Source: Frankia alni (GTDB taxonomy: Bacteria; Actinomycetota; Actinomycetes; Frankiales; Frankiaceae). From it: a stretch of 46,199 nt of DNA. Position 1 is the stretch's first letter. Each line of letters begins with the position of its first letter. A program made the position numbers and the translations under genes. Below the pieces are notes generated by a model. The model was not told the origin of the DNA. It did no database searches and was given only the letters and a program-made list of their open reading frames with translations. Positions 27,758 through 36,086 of the stretch are shown here, piece after piece. The stretch spans positions 1 through 46,199 of the forward strand of contig JAMFSN010000208.1 of NCBI GenBank assembly GCA_026225295.1. The letters run 5' to 3'.

Positions 27758-28321
27758 CTACGGATCAGCACGCCGGGCCCCGGGCCAGGGCGCGCGCCGC
27801 GTCGCCTCGGCCAACCGGGCGGCCCACTCGGGCCCGGACGCAACGAGCCGGACCCGCCGGATCTCACCGGCCTCGGCGCCGGTCGGGCGACTGATCTCCA
27901 CCCGCAACCAGGAGGGGGCGAGGTCCTCGACCAGACCGGTTCCCCACTCGACCGCCGTCACCGACTCGGCCAGGTCGGCGTCCAGATCAAGATCGTCGAT
28001 CTCGAGCGCGGTTCCCAGTCGGTAGGCGTCCACATGGACCAGCGGCAGCCGACCGCCGGTGTGCACCCGGGCGATGACGAACGTCGGCGAGGTGACCGCG
28101 CCGGCCACCCCGAGCCCGGCGCCGAGCCCGGCGACCAGCACGGTCTTGCCCGCCCCGAGCGGACCGGCCAGCACGATCAGGTCCCCGGCGCGCAGCGTTC
28201 CCGCGATCCGCTCGCCGAGCGCCCGCATCTGGGCCGGGGTGTCGACGGTCAGTTCCAGCCCCGCCGACCCGGCCGCATCGGCGGTCCCCGCCGGCCCGGC
28301 GGTCAGCGACCCGTCCGCCAT
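27758..28321 (-). CDS. tsaE: tRNA threonylcarbamoyladenosine biosynthesis ATPase TsaE
   Basis: A 187-residue P-loop ATPase that resets the TsaD-TsaB complex. Walker A is GPLGAGKT (53-60), with TSPTFVIARVH, LVHVDAYRLG and AVEWGTGLVEDL. An N-terminal extension of about 20 residues is Gly/Ala-rich. ATG 28321 overlaps the hydrolase TGA by one base (TGATG), so translation is coupled. Confidence 0.95.
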   Translation of the reverse strand: MADGSLTAGPAGTADAAGSAGLELTVDTPAQMRALGERIAGTLRAGDLIVLAGPLGAGKTVLVAGLGAGLGVAGAVTSPTFVIARVHTGGRLPLVHVDAYRLGTALEIDDLDLDADLAESVTAVEWGTGLVEDLAPSWLRVEISRPTGAEAGEIRRVRLVASGPEWAARLAEATRRAPWPGARRADP

Positions 28322-29526
28322 CAGGACTCCCTCGCGGTCCGGGGCCGGTCGGCGGCGCGGGACCGGGGGACGGCCGGCGGCCCGCCGGCCGCCCGGGCCC
28401 CGGCCTCGATGAGGTCGCGCAGATGGCGGTTGACCAGGTCCGGGGTTTCGAGGATGACCGCGTGGCCGGCCCCGGGCACGACGACCAGGACGGCGTCCGG
28501 CAGTTCCCGGGCGATCATCCGGCTGTGCTCGAGCGGGGTCATGAGGTCGGCGTCACCGACCAGCACCAGCGTGGGGGTCCCCCGCAGGACCTGGGCGGCG
28601 GCCAGCTTGTCGTGGTCGAGCAGGGTCGGCAGGAAGGAGGCGATCACCGGGAGCGGGGTCGAGGCGACCTCCCGCTCGAGGAACGAGACCAGGGACGGGG
28701 AGGTCGTCAGGGTGCCGAATCCGACCCGCCGGGTCAGCACCCAGCCGATGTCGCTGCCGGCCAGGCGGCGGCGTTCCAGCGCCGTCGGGACCCGGCGCAT
28801 GCCGACCGACAGTCCCGGCAGGGCCCGGCGGACGGCCGCCACCAGGACCGCCGGCAGCCCGAAGGTGACGGTGGCCAGGTCGCCGGCGCTCGTCGACAGG
28901 AGCCCCACGCCGGTGATGCGGTCCACGAACAGTTCCGGGTGTTCGGCGGCCAGCGCCAGCACGCTCATCCCGCCCATGGAGTGGCCCACCACCACCAGCG
29001 GACCGGTCGGGACCCGGTCCCGGATCACCGCGAACAGGTCTTCGCCGAGCTGGTCGATGGTGCAGGACGCCTGCTCGCTGGGGCCGGACCGGCCGTGGGC
29101 CCGCTGGTCGTAGAACACCAGCCGGACGTCGTCGCTCGCGAGGTCCCGCCGCTGGTAGTACCAGGAGTTCATGCTCACGCTGTAGCCGTGGGCGAACACC
29201 ACGGTCAGCGGGGCGGCCGGGTCGCCGACCTCCTCGACGTGCAGGGGTACCCCGTCGGAGGCGATGACCGTCGCGGGGCGCCCCTCGATCGGGCCGAAGG
29301 GTTCACCGGACGCCGGGTCGGGTTGCGCGCGCAGCTGGTGGACGACCCGCCGTTCCGCCACCGCCCCGGCCGCGACCGCTCCGGCGAGCAGGCCCGCCCA
29401 GCCGGCCGCCCGGCGCACCGACCGCGGGCCTCCGCCGGTGCCCGACCGGCCGGCGGTGACCCGGGTGGCGGTAGCCCGGGTGGCGGCCCTCCTGGAAATG
29501 GCTGCGCCTCCCGTCGCTCGCTTCAC
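28321..29526 (-). CDS. alpha/beta hydrolase in the nnrE-tsaE operon
   Basis: A 401-residue alpha/beta hydrolase. It has an N-terminal basic segment (SRRAATRATATRVTAGRSG), a hydrophobic helix (AAGWAGLLAGAVAAGAVA) that could anchor it in the membrane, then VVFAHGYSVSMNSWYYQRRD, DQRAHGRSG, the nucleophile VGHSMGG, LVLVGDADLMTPLEHS and the His of PGAGHAVILE. An alpha/beta hydrolase next to tsaE is common in actinobacteria, and its substrate is unknown. GTG 29526 overlaps the nnrE stop (GTGA). The frame further upstream is only the shadow of nnrE. Confidence 0.92.
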   Translation of the reverse strand: MKRATGGAAISRRAATRATATRVTAGRSGTGGGPRSVRRAAGWAGLLAGAVAAGAVAERRVVHQLRAQPDPASGEPFGPIEGRPATVIASDGVPLHVEEVGDPAAPLTVVFAHGYSVSMNSWYYQRRDLASDDVRLVFYDQRAHGRSGPSEQASCTIDQLGEDLFAVIRDRVPTGPLVVVGHSMGGMSVLALAAEHPELFVDRITGVGLLSTSAGDLATVTFGLPAVLVAAVRRALPGLSVGMRRVPTALERRRLAGSDIGWVLTRRVGFGTLTTSPSLVSFLEREVASTPLPVIASFLPTLLDHDKLAAAQVLRGTPTLVLVGDADLMTPLEHSRMIARELPDAVLVVVPGAGHAVILETPDLVNRHLRDLIEAGARAAGGPPAVPRSRAADRPRTARES

Positions 29527-31022
29527 GCCGCCGCGCGCGCGTCCCGGACATCCCGCACGGCGGATGCCAACGACGCTAGCAAGTCCGAGGCGGCCAGCGG
29601 CGGCGTCACCCGCTGGCCGGCGCGCCCGTGCAGGTAGGCCGCGACGCAACCGGCGTCCAGCGCGGGCAGTCCGGCGGCCAGCAGCGAACCGGCCAGACCG
29701 GTGAGCACGTCCCCGGTCCCGGCGGTCGCGAGCCAGGCCGTGCCGGTGGTGTTGACCCGGGTCCGGCCGTCGGGATCGACAATGATCGTCCGGTTGCCCT
29801 TGAGTAGCACCGTCACACCCAGGGCGGCGGCCGCGGCGCGAGCCGTGGCCAACCGGTCGGTCCGCAGCGCGTCGGTCGTGCGGTCCGGGTCCCAGCCCAG
29901 CGCGGTCGTGGTGAGGCGGGTGAACTCCCCCTCGTGCGGCGTGAGCAGGGTCGGAGCGGCCCGGCGGCGCAGTTCGGGATCGCCGGCCGCCGCCTCCAGC
30001 GCGCCGGCGTCGGCGAGGACCGGCACGTCGGTGCGCAGCAGGGCGGCGACGACCTGGTCGGTGGCCGGGCCGGGGGCCAGCCCCGATCCGACCGCCCAGG
30101 CCTGCACCCGCCCGGCGGCCAGCACCGCGTCGGCGTCGCCGGGTTCGATGGTGGTCGCCACGACCTCGGGATGCGCGGCCCGCACGGCGTCCGCCGCCCC
30201 CTGCTCGGAAACGAACCGCAGGTAGCCGGCCCCGCCCCGGAGGGCGCCGCCGGTCGCGAGCACCGCCGCGCCGGGATAGGCGGCGCTCCCGGCGACCAGG
30301 CCCAGCACACCCCGGGTGTACTTGGACGCACCGGCGTCGGGGTCCGGCAGGAGCGCGGCGACGTCGGCGTCGTCGAACGCCTCCAGCGCGGGCGGCCCCA
30401 GCTCGAGGCCGATCGGAACCAGCTCGACGGCCCCGGCGTGGACGGCGCCCGCCCCGACCAGCAGACCCGGCTTGCGCGTCCCGAACGTCACCGTGCTGCT
30501 GGCCCGCACCGCGGCACCGGTCACCGCGCCGGTGTCGGCGTCGACCCCGCTCGGCACGTCGACCGCGACGGTCCGCTCCGGACGGGCCAGGGCGGCCAGC
30601 GCGGCGTGCGGAGGCCGCAGACCACCCCGGCCGCCGATGCCGAGCAGGCCGTCGAGCACGAGATCGGCCTGGTCGAGGAGGCGGCGGGCGGCCTCATCGG
30701 GACCGTCCGGGCCGACCGAATGCCGCCGGCCGCCCGCCGCGAGCAGCGCCGCCGTCCCGGCCGGGTGGGTGGCGCCCGGCGCGAAGGCGTCGACCCGCGC
30801 CCCGCGGGCGGCCAGCCGGGCACCGGCCCACAACGCGTCCCCGCCGTTGTCACCCCCGCCGGCCAGGATCGCGACGCGCCGGCCGTACACCCGGCCGAGC
30901 CGGCGCACGACGTGGGCGACCAGCCCGGCGACCGCCCGCTGCATCAACGCGCCGTCCGGGAGGCCGACCAGCAGGGGCGCCTCCGCGGCCCGCACGTCCG
31001 CGACCGTGTGTGCGTACCTCAT
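29523..31022 (-). CDS. nnrE: bifunctional NAD(P)HX epimerase / ADP-dependent dehydratase
   Basis: A 499-residue YjeF protein that repairs hydrated NADH and NADPH. The N-terminal epimerase domain (about 1-205) has VAILAGGGDNGGDALWAGAR and VDVPSGVDADTG. The C-terminal ribokinase-like dehydratase has GVLGLVAGSAAYPGAAVLAT, LTPHEGEF, and the catalytic TAGTGDVLTGLAGSLLA. ATG 31022 (MRYAHTVADV) is the family start. There is no strong RBS. It is the first gene of the overlapped operon leading to tsaD. Alanine racemase, usually next to it in mycobacteria and streptomycetes, is absent here. Confidence 0.95.
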   Translation of the reverse strand: MRYAHTVADVRAAEAPLLVGLPDGALMQRAVAGLVAHVVRRLGRVYGRRVAILAGGGDNGGDALWAGARLAARGARVDAFAPGATHPAGTAALLAAGGRRHSVGPDGPDEAARRLLDQADLVLDGLLGIGGRGGLRPPHAALAALARPERTVAVDVPSGVDADTGAVTGAAVRASSTVTFGTRKPGLLVGAGAVHAGAVELVPIGLELGPPALEAFDDADVAALLPDPDAGASKYTRGVLGLVAGSAAYPGAAVLATGGALRGGAGYLRFVSEQGAADAVRAAHPEVVATTIEPGDADAVLAAGRVQAWAVGSGLAPGPATDQVVAALLRTDVPVLADAGALEAAAGDPELRRRAAPTLLTPHEGEFTRLTTTALGWDPDRTTDALRTDRLATARAAAAALGVTVLLKGNRTIIVDPDGRTRVNTTGTAWLATAGTGDVLTGLAGSLLAAGLPALDAGCVAAYLHGRAGQRVTPPLAASDLLASLASAVRDVRDARAAA

Positions 31023-31090
31023 CGACGATGACCCGGGGCCCAGACATCCATGGCCCCATCGTCCCCGGCCGGGACCCCTCCCACCCGTCG

Positions 31091-31138
31091 CCCGGCCCGG
31101 CGAGTCGGCGGCCGCCCGGCCCGGCGAGTCGGCGGCCG
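31091..31138. repeat. 24-bp perfect tandem duplication
   Basis: CCCGGCCCGGCGAGTCGGCG plus GCCG occurs twice without change, at 31091-31114 and 31115-31138, between acpS and nnrE. It is noncoding. Confidence 0.9.
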
Positions 31139-31153
31139 GCCGAGCGGGGCCGG

Positions 31154-31510
31154 TCAGGACTCGACGACCACGAACGCGACGGCGACGCCCCCGTCGTGGG
31201 TCAGCGAGAGGTGCAGCGACCGGACGCCGAGCCGGTCGGCCGCCGCCGCAACCGTGCCGGTGATCCGCAGTGACGGGCGCCCGGACGGTTCCGGGACCAC
31301 CTCGGCGTCGTGCCAGAGCAGGCCGGGCGGCGCGCCCAGCGCCTTGGCCAGGGCCTCCTTGGCCGCGAAGCGGGCGGCCAGCCGTTCCGGCCGGGCGACC
31401 TCCCGTTCGGCCTCGGTCAGCACCCGGGCCAGCATCGCCGGGGTCCGCTCGATCGCGGCCGCGAACCGGGCCACGTCCGCCACGTCGACCCCGATCCCGA
31501 CCACCGCCAT
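31154..31510 (-). CDS. acpS: holo-[acyl-carrier-protein] synthase
   Basis: A 118-residue AcpS-type phosphopantetheinyl transferase that activates acyl carrier protein. It contains the Mg-binding [12 protein letters not shown] (Asp) and [12 protein letters not shown] (Glu), and ends with [17 protein letters not shown] 31510 is the family start, and upstream in-frame codons are not homologous. It lies 131 bp upstream of nnrE on the same strand. Confidence 0.95.
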   Translation of the reverse strand: MAVVGIGVDVADVARFAAAIERTPAMLARVLTEAEREVARPERLAARFAAKEALAKALGAPPGLLWHDAEVVPEPSGRPSLRITGTVAAAADRLGVRSLHLSLTHDGGVAVAFVVVES

Positions 31511-31607
31511 CCCGCCACTGTGCCAGCCGGACAGCAGTGGCCGGAACCGGCCGGGCCCGTGTGGCGACAGCGGCGACAAGGCCGATCGGGACCATGCGAC
31601 CGGATTG

Positions 31608-31807
31608 TCAGGGTCAGCGACGCATTCCTGGCCGTGTCAACGCACATTTAGTGCACGCTGACCATGTCACTCGCCGGAAAACCCGCCACCGTCAGCGCAC
31701 CCGCACGTCCCCACGCCCACCGACAACGACAATTCCGACGCCCCCAACAAGCGTCATCGTCCCAGGACGTAGGGACGAACGGCGACCCTGCCAAACCCAA
31801 GCCACCC
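31608..31807 (+). repeat. dispersed 200-bp repeat, copy A
   Basis: Copy A aligns without gaps to the minus strand of 38471-38272 (copy C) at about 70% identity by eye (about 141 of 200). The best-conserved parts are GGTCAGCGACGCATTC-like (31613-31628), CTGACCATG (31658-31666), CGGAAAA (31675-31681) and CGACAATTCC (31728-31737). A further 79 bp (31605-31683) aligns to 36353-36431 (copy B). It fills most of the 343-bp acpS-glmS gap and reads against both genes. Substitutions are not concentrated at third codon positions, so the small ORF inside it is probably not a gene. The rest of the gap shows nothing else. Confidence 0.75.
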
Positions 31808-31853
31808 GACCGCCCAGCCCCAGCCCCGCAACGCAATCCGGCCCGAGCGCCCG

Positions 31854-33713
31854 CTATTCGACCGTGACGGACTTGGCCAGGTTGCGGGGCTGGTCGACGT
31901 CGAGGCCGCGGGCCAGCGCGATTTCGCAGGCCAGCACCTGCAACGGCAGGGTCGTCACCAGCGGGGCCAGCAACGTCGGCGTGCGCGGCACCCGGATGAT
32001 GTGCGAGGCGTACGGCTCGACGTCGGTGTCGCCCTCCTCGGCGATGACGATGGTGCGCGCGCCCCGGGCCCGGACCTCCTGGATGTTGGACACGATCTTG
32101 CCGTGCAGGACCGACCGGCCCCGGGGTGACGGCACGATCACCACGACCGGCAGGCCGGGTTCGATCAGCGCGATCGGGCCGTGCTTGAGCTCGCCGGCCG
32201 GGAAGCCCTCGGCATGCATGTAGGCCAGTTCCTTGAGCTTCAGGGCCCCTTCCAGCGCCACCGGGTAGCCGACGTGCCGCCCCAGGAACAACACCGCCTT
32301 GGCGTCGGCCAGCTCGCGCGCGAGGGCCCGCACCGGCTCGATGGTGGCCAGCGTCTGCTCGACCAGCCCCGGCATCTGCTGGAGCATGGCGACGTTCGCG
32401 CCCACCTCGTCGCCGTAGAGCACGCCGCGCACCTGGGCCAGGAACAGCCCCACCAGCAGGCACGCCGCGACCTGGCCGAGGAAGGTCTTGGTGGCCGCGA
32501 CCCCGACCTCGGGGCCGCACCGGGTGTAGAGCACGGCGTCGGACTCACGCGGGATGGTCGATCCGTTGGTGTTGCAGATGGCCAGCACCCGGGCCTTCTG
32601 CTCCCGAGCGTGCTTGATCGCCATCAGCGTGTCGAGGGTTTCACCGCTCTGGCTGATCGCGATGACCAGCGTGGAGCGGTCCAGCACCGGGTCGCGGTAG
32701 CGGAACTCGGAGGCCATCTCGACCTCGCAGGGCAGCCGGGTCCAGTGCTCGACGGCGTACTTCGCGATCAACCCGGCGTGGTACGCCGTGCCGCAGGCGA
32801 CGATGAACACCTTGTCGACGTCGCGGAAGTCCTGCTCGGACAGCCGTTCCTCATCCAGGACGATCCCGCCGTCGTCCGACAGGCGACCGCGCAACGTGTC
32901 GGCCAGGGCCGTCGGCTGCTCGCTGATCTCCTTGAGCATGAAGTACGGGAAGCCGCCCTTTTCGGCCGCGCTCACGTCCCAGTCCACGTGGAACGGGCGT
33001 CCCTCGACCGGCGTGCCGGCGAAGTCGGTGAGCGTCACGCCCGCGCGGGTCGCCTCCACGATCTGGTTCTGGCCGATCTCCAGCGCGGCGCGGGTGTGGG
33101 CGATGAACGCCGAGACATCACTGGCCAGGAACGTCTCGCCGTCCCCGAGGCCGACCACCAGGGGGCTGTTGCGGCGGGCCGCGACGACCGTGTCCGGGCT
33201 CCCGGAGTGCGTCACGACCAGGGTGAAGGCCCCCTCGAGCCGGCCGCAGACGACCCGCAGGGCGTCCGCGATCGTCACGGTCGGCTCGGCGGCCGACAAC
33301 GCGTCCTCGATCAGGTGCGCGACGACCTCGGTGTCGGTCTCGCTGGCCAGCTGGTGGCCAGCGCGCTCCAGCTCGGCCCGGAGGGCGGCGAAGTTCTCGA
33401 TGATCCCGTTGTGGATGACCGCCACCGTGCCGGTGCAGTCGACGTGCGGGTGGGCGTTGGCGTCGGTCGGCCCGCCGTGGGTCGCCCACCGGGTGTGACC
33501 CATCCCGGTGGTGCCCGCCCAGCCGTCCGTTTCGGCCAGCACCTTCTCCAGGTTGGCCAGCTTTCCGGCCCGGCGCCGGGTCCGGAGCGAGCCGTCCGGA
33601 TCGACAACCGCGATCCCCGCCGAGTCGTAACCGCGATACTCCAGCCGTCGCAGGCCCTCGAGCGCGACCTCAACGGCTGGCTTCCCACCGACGTAGCCAA
33701 TGATCCCGCACAT
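31854..33713 (-). CDS. glmS: glutamine-fructose-6-phosphate aminotransferase (isomerising)
   Basis: A 619-residue enzyme making glucosamine-6-phosphate, the entry to UDP-GlcNAc and peptidoglycan. The N-terminal glutaminase domain starts MCGIIGYVG (Cys2 is the nucleophile), with YRGYDSAGIAV and HTRWATHG. Two SIS domains follow (VACGTAYHAGLIAKY, SQSGETLDTLMA and FLGRHVGYPVALEGALKLKE), ending in AKSVTVE. The start is fixed by Cys2. There is no RBS. A TAGGCT box ends seven bases before the ATG, so a leaderless start is likely. glmM lies 97 bp upstream. Confidence 0.98.
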   Translation of the reverse strand: MCGIIGYVGGKPAVEVALEGLRRLEYRGYDSAGIAVVDPDGSLRTRRRAGKLANLEKVLAETDGWAGTTGMGHTRWATHGGPTDANAHPHVDCTGTVAVIHNGIIENFAALRAELERAGHQLASETDTEVVAHLIEDALSAAEPTVTIADALRVVCGRLEGAFTLVVTHSGSPDTVVAARRNSPLVVGLGDGETFLASDVSAFIAHTRAALEIGQNQIVEATRAGVTLTDFAGTPVEGRPFHVDWDVSAAEKGGFPYFMLKEISEQPTALADTLRGRLSDDGGIVLDEERLSEQDFRDVDKVFIVACGTAYHAGLIAKYAVEHWTRLPCEVEMASEFRYRDPVLDRSTLVIAISQSGETLDTLMAIKHAREQKARVLAICNTNGSTIPRESDAVLYTRCGPEVGVAATKTFLGQVAACLLVGLFLAQVRGVLYGDEVGANVAMLQQMPGLVEQTLATIEPVRALARELADAKAVLFLGRHVGYPVALEGALKLKELAYMHAEGFPAGELKHGPIALIEPGLPVVVIVPSPRGRSVLHGKIVSNIQEVRARGARTIVIAEEGDTDVEPYASHIIRVPRTPTLLAPLVTTLPLQVLACEIALARGLDVDQPRNLAKSVTVE

Positions 33714-33720
33714 GGCAGCC

Positions 33721-33726
33721 AGCCTA
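33721..33726 (-). promoter_or_regulatory. -10 box of glmS, leaderless type
   Basis: TAGGCT on the minus strand, seven bases before ATG 33713. No RBS lies between. The 96-bp gap to glmM makes a separate promoter reasonable. Confidence 0.45.
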
Positions 33727-33809
33727 AACGCCGACGTCGAACCGCACGGCCGGGAAGCCAGGGATGTCGCGATGGCCGGGCGACCCGGAAGCAACCGGCC
33801 AGGGCGGCG

Positions 33810-35150
33810 TCAGCCCAGGGAACGGGAGACGGCCGCCGCCAGGGACTCGGCGACGGTCTGGGCGGCCCGCTCGGTCGGCGCCTCGACCATGACCCGGACC
33901 AGCGGTTCCGTTCCCGAGGGACGCAGCAGGACCCGGCCCTCGTCCCCGAGTTCGGCCGCGGCCGCGGCCACCGCCGTCGCGAGCTCCGGGGAGGAGTGCA
34001 CGCGGGTCCGGTCGACCCCGGTCACGTTGATCAGCACCTGGGGCAGCCGGACCATCACCTTGGCCAGCTCGTCGAGCGGCTGACCGGTCTCGGCCATCCG
34101 GCCCAGAATCTGCAGGGCGGTCAGAAGACCGTCGCCGGTGGTGGCGTGGTCGCGGAACACCACGTGCCCGCTCTGCTCGCCGCCGAGCGAGAGGTCGGCG
34201 CGGTGCATCGCCTCCAGGACGTACCGGTCCCCGACCGGCGTGGAGACCACGGCGATCCCGGCGTCGCGCATGGCGTGGTGGAAGCCCAGATTCGACATCA
34301 CCGTGACGGCCACCGTGTCGTGCTTGAGCTGGCCACGTTCGCGCAGACCGAGGGCGCACAGGGCCAGGATCTGATCCCCGTCGATGTCGGACCCGTCCGC
34401 CGCGACCGCCAGGCAGCGGTCGGCATCGCCGTCGTGGGCGATCCCGGCGTCGGCGCAGTGCTCGAGCACCGCGGCCCGCAGGCCCTCGGTGTGGGTAGCC
34501 CCGCACCCGGCGTTGATGCGGTTTCCGTCCCCGTTCGCGTGGATCGCGATGACATCGGCGCCCGCCGCCCGCAGAACCCGGGGCGCGAGGACCGATGCAG
34601 CGCCCTCCGCGCAGTCGACGACCACCCGCAGGCCGGCGAGCGGCGCGGGCAGGGCGGCCAGCAGGTGATCGATGTACGTGTCGACCAGGAGGGCGTCGTC
34701 GCGGACCCGGCCGACGTCGGCGCCGGTCGGGGGGAACGCCGGCCGCTCGTCGAGCCGGGCGGCGATCTCGTCCTCGACCTCGTCCGGCAGCTTCAGCCCA
34801 CCGGCCCCGAAAACCTTGATGCCGTTGTCGGGCATCGGGTTGTGGCTGGCCGAGAGCATCACTCCGAGGGCCGCCCCGGCGTGGGCGATCGCGTGCGCGA
34901 CGGCCGGTGTCGGGGCGACCCCCATCCGGACCACATCGGCACCGGACGCAGCCAGCCCGGCCACGACCGCCGCCTCCAGAAACTCACCGGACGGCCGGGT
35001 GTCCCGGCCGACAACGACCAAGGGACGCTCGGCCGGATCGGTGGTCCTCAGAACGCGGACGGCCGCAGCCGACAGCTTCATAGCCAGGTCGGCCGTGAGG
35101 TCGACGTTGGCTACGCCCCGTACTCCGTCAGTTCCGAAGAGTCTTCCCAT
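33810..35150 (-). CDS. glmM: phosphoglucosamine mutase
   Basis: A 446-residue enzyme converting glucosamine-6-phosphate to glucosamine-1-phosphate. It has RLFGTDGVRG at the N-terminus, the phosphoserine loop MLSASHNPMPDNGIKVFG (Ser102), the Mg-binding HDGDADRCLAV, the sugar-binding GGEQSGH and the C-terminal phosphate loop RPSGTEPLVRVMVE. Full length. ATG 35150 has GGGGAG upstream. It is cotranscribed with rpsI (57 bp away). Confidence 0.98.
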   Translation of the reverse strand: MGRLFGTDGVRGVANVDLTADLAMKLSAAAVRVLRTTDPAERPLVVVGRDTRPSGEFLEAAVVAGLAASGADVVRMGVAPTPAVAHAIAHAGAALGVMLSASHNPMPDNGIKVFGAGGLKLPDEVEDEIAARLDERPAFPPTGADVGRVRDDALLVDTYIDHLLAALPAPLAGLRVVVDCAEGAASVLAPRVLRAAGADVIAIHANGDGNRINAGCGATHTEGLRAAVLEHCADAGIAHDGDADRCLAVAADGSDIDGDQILALCALGLRERGQLKHDTVAVTVMSNLGFHHAMRDAGIAVVSTPVGDRYVLEAMHRADLSLGGEQSGHVVFRDHATTGDGLLTALQILGRMAETGQPLDELAKVMVRLPQVLINVTGVDRTRVHSSPELATAVAAAAAELGDEGRVLLRPSGTEPLVRVMVEAPTERAAQTVAESLAAAVSRSLG

Positions 35151-35179
35151 GCTGTGTTACTCCCCGGTACAGACGGATC

Positions 35180-35224
35180 AACGCTTCCGGTACTAGCGCT
35201 TCCGCTACTAGCGCTTGCTGTACT
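35180..35224 (-). repeat. three 15-bp tandem repeats over the rpsI stop codon
   Basis: Units 35210-35224, 35195-35209 and 35180-35194 in transcription order. Read in the rpsI frame they give Ser-Lys-Arg-stop, then stop-Arg-Lys-Arg-stop, then Tyr-Arg-Lys-Arg. The end of the gene, stop included, is therefore triplicated. The second and third copies lie in the rpsI-glmM gap. Confidence 0.85.
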
Positions 35225-35615
35225 GGGGCGCCTTACGGGCCTTCTTCAGGCCGTACTTCTTACGCTCCTTGACCCGGGCGTCCCGGCTCAGGAAGCCGGC
35301 CTTCTTCAGCGCCGGCCGGGAGCCTTCTTCCGACTCGGTGAGGGCCCGGGCGATGGCCAACCGCAGCGCGCCGGCCTGGCCGGAGATCCCGCCGCCCCGC
35401 AGCGTCGCGATGATGTCGTACGCGTCGACCCGCTCGACGGTCTTGAGCGGCTCGTTCACGAGCTGCTGGTGGACCTTGTTCGGGAAGTACGCCTCGAGGG
35501 TGCGCCCGTTGAGCGTCCACTGTCCGGAGCCCGGCAGCAGCCGCACCCGGACGATGGCCTCCTTGCGCCGACCGGTGGCACGGATGTTGCCCTGGGCGTC
35601 GGTCACGACAGCCAC
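35208..35615 (-). CDS. rpsI: 30S ribosomal protein S9
   Basis: A 135-residue S9, with [49 protein letters not shown], and the basic tail RKAPQYSKR whose C-terminal Arg contacts P-site tRNA. GTG 35615 has AGGAAGG about 11 bases upstream. It follows rplM by 27 bp in the standard L13-S9 pair. Confidence 0.98.
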   Translation of the reverse strand: MAVVTDAQGNIRATGRRKEAIVRVRLLPGSGQWTLNGRTLEAYFPNKVHQQLVNEPLKTVERVDAYDIIATLRGGGISGQAGALRLAIARALTESEEGSRPALKKAGFLSRDARVKERKKYGLKKARKAPQYSKR

Positions 35616-35642
35616 GTCTTCAGTGTCCTTCCTGGACCGCGG

Positions 35643-36086
35643 CTACTGCGCGACCTGGTTGATCTCGAACTCGGCAGGCTGCTGAGCGGTGTGCGGGTGA
35701 GTGGGACCCGCGTACACCTTCAGCTTGCGCGCCTGGGCGCGGCCGAGCTTGTTCTTGGGCAGCATGCCCTTGATCGCCTTCTCGACAATGACCTGGGGCC
35801 GGGTGTCGAGCAGCGAGCCGTACGAGGTGCTGCGCAGACCACCCGGGAAGCCCGAGTGACGGTGGTAGAGCGCCTGGTCCCGCTTGTTGCCGGTCAGGGC
35901 CACCTTGCCTGCGTTGATGATGACGACGAAGTCACCGGTGTCCAGGTGCGGGGCGAAATATGCCTTGTGCTTGCCTCGCAGCAGTTTGGCGGCCTCGCTG
36001 GCCAGCCGGCCGAGCACGACGTCGGACGCGTCGATCACGTGCCAGTTGCGCTGGACGTCTGACGGCTTGGGCTGGTACGTGCGCAC
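35643..36086 (-). CDS. rplM: 50S ribosomal protein L13
   Basis: A 147-residue L13: [58 protein letters not shown], and [23 protein letters not shown] 36086 has GAAGAAGG upstream. The longer reading frame to 36530 is leader and repeat sequence, not coding. It is the first gene of rplM-rpsI-glmM. Confidence 0.98.
   Translation of the reverse strand: MRTYQPKPSDVQRNWHVIDASDVVLGRLASEAAKLLRGKHKAYFAPHLDTGDFVVIINAGKVALTGNKRDQALYHRHSGFPGGLRSTSYGSLLDTRPQVIVEKAIKGMLPKNKLGRAQARKLKVYAGPTHPHTAQQPAEFEINQVAQ

Noticed and set aside
31664-31867. 67-codon ORF starting MSLAGKP in repeat copy A
   Set aside because: A similar frame exists in copy C (MPVVGKD), but differences are spread over all codon positions and there is no RBS. 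The DNA repeat explains the similarity better.
33714-33809. glmS riboswitch/ribozyme
   Set aside because: Only 96 bp lie between glmM and glmS, with a probable leaderless start. No ribozyme-like structure can be seen, and glmS ribozymes are a Firmicutes feature.
32181-36062. 1293-codon plus-strand open frame
   Set aside because: Runs antisense across glmS, glmM, rpsI and rplM, all of which are certain genes on the minus strand.
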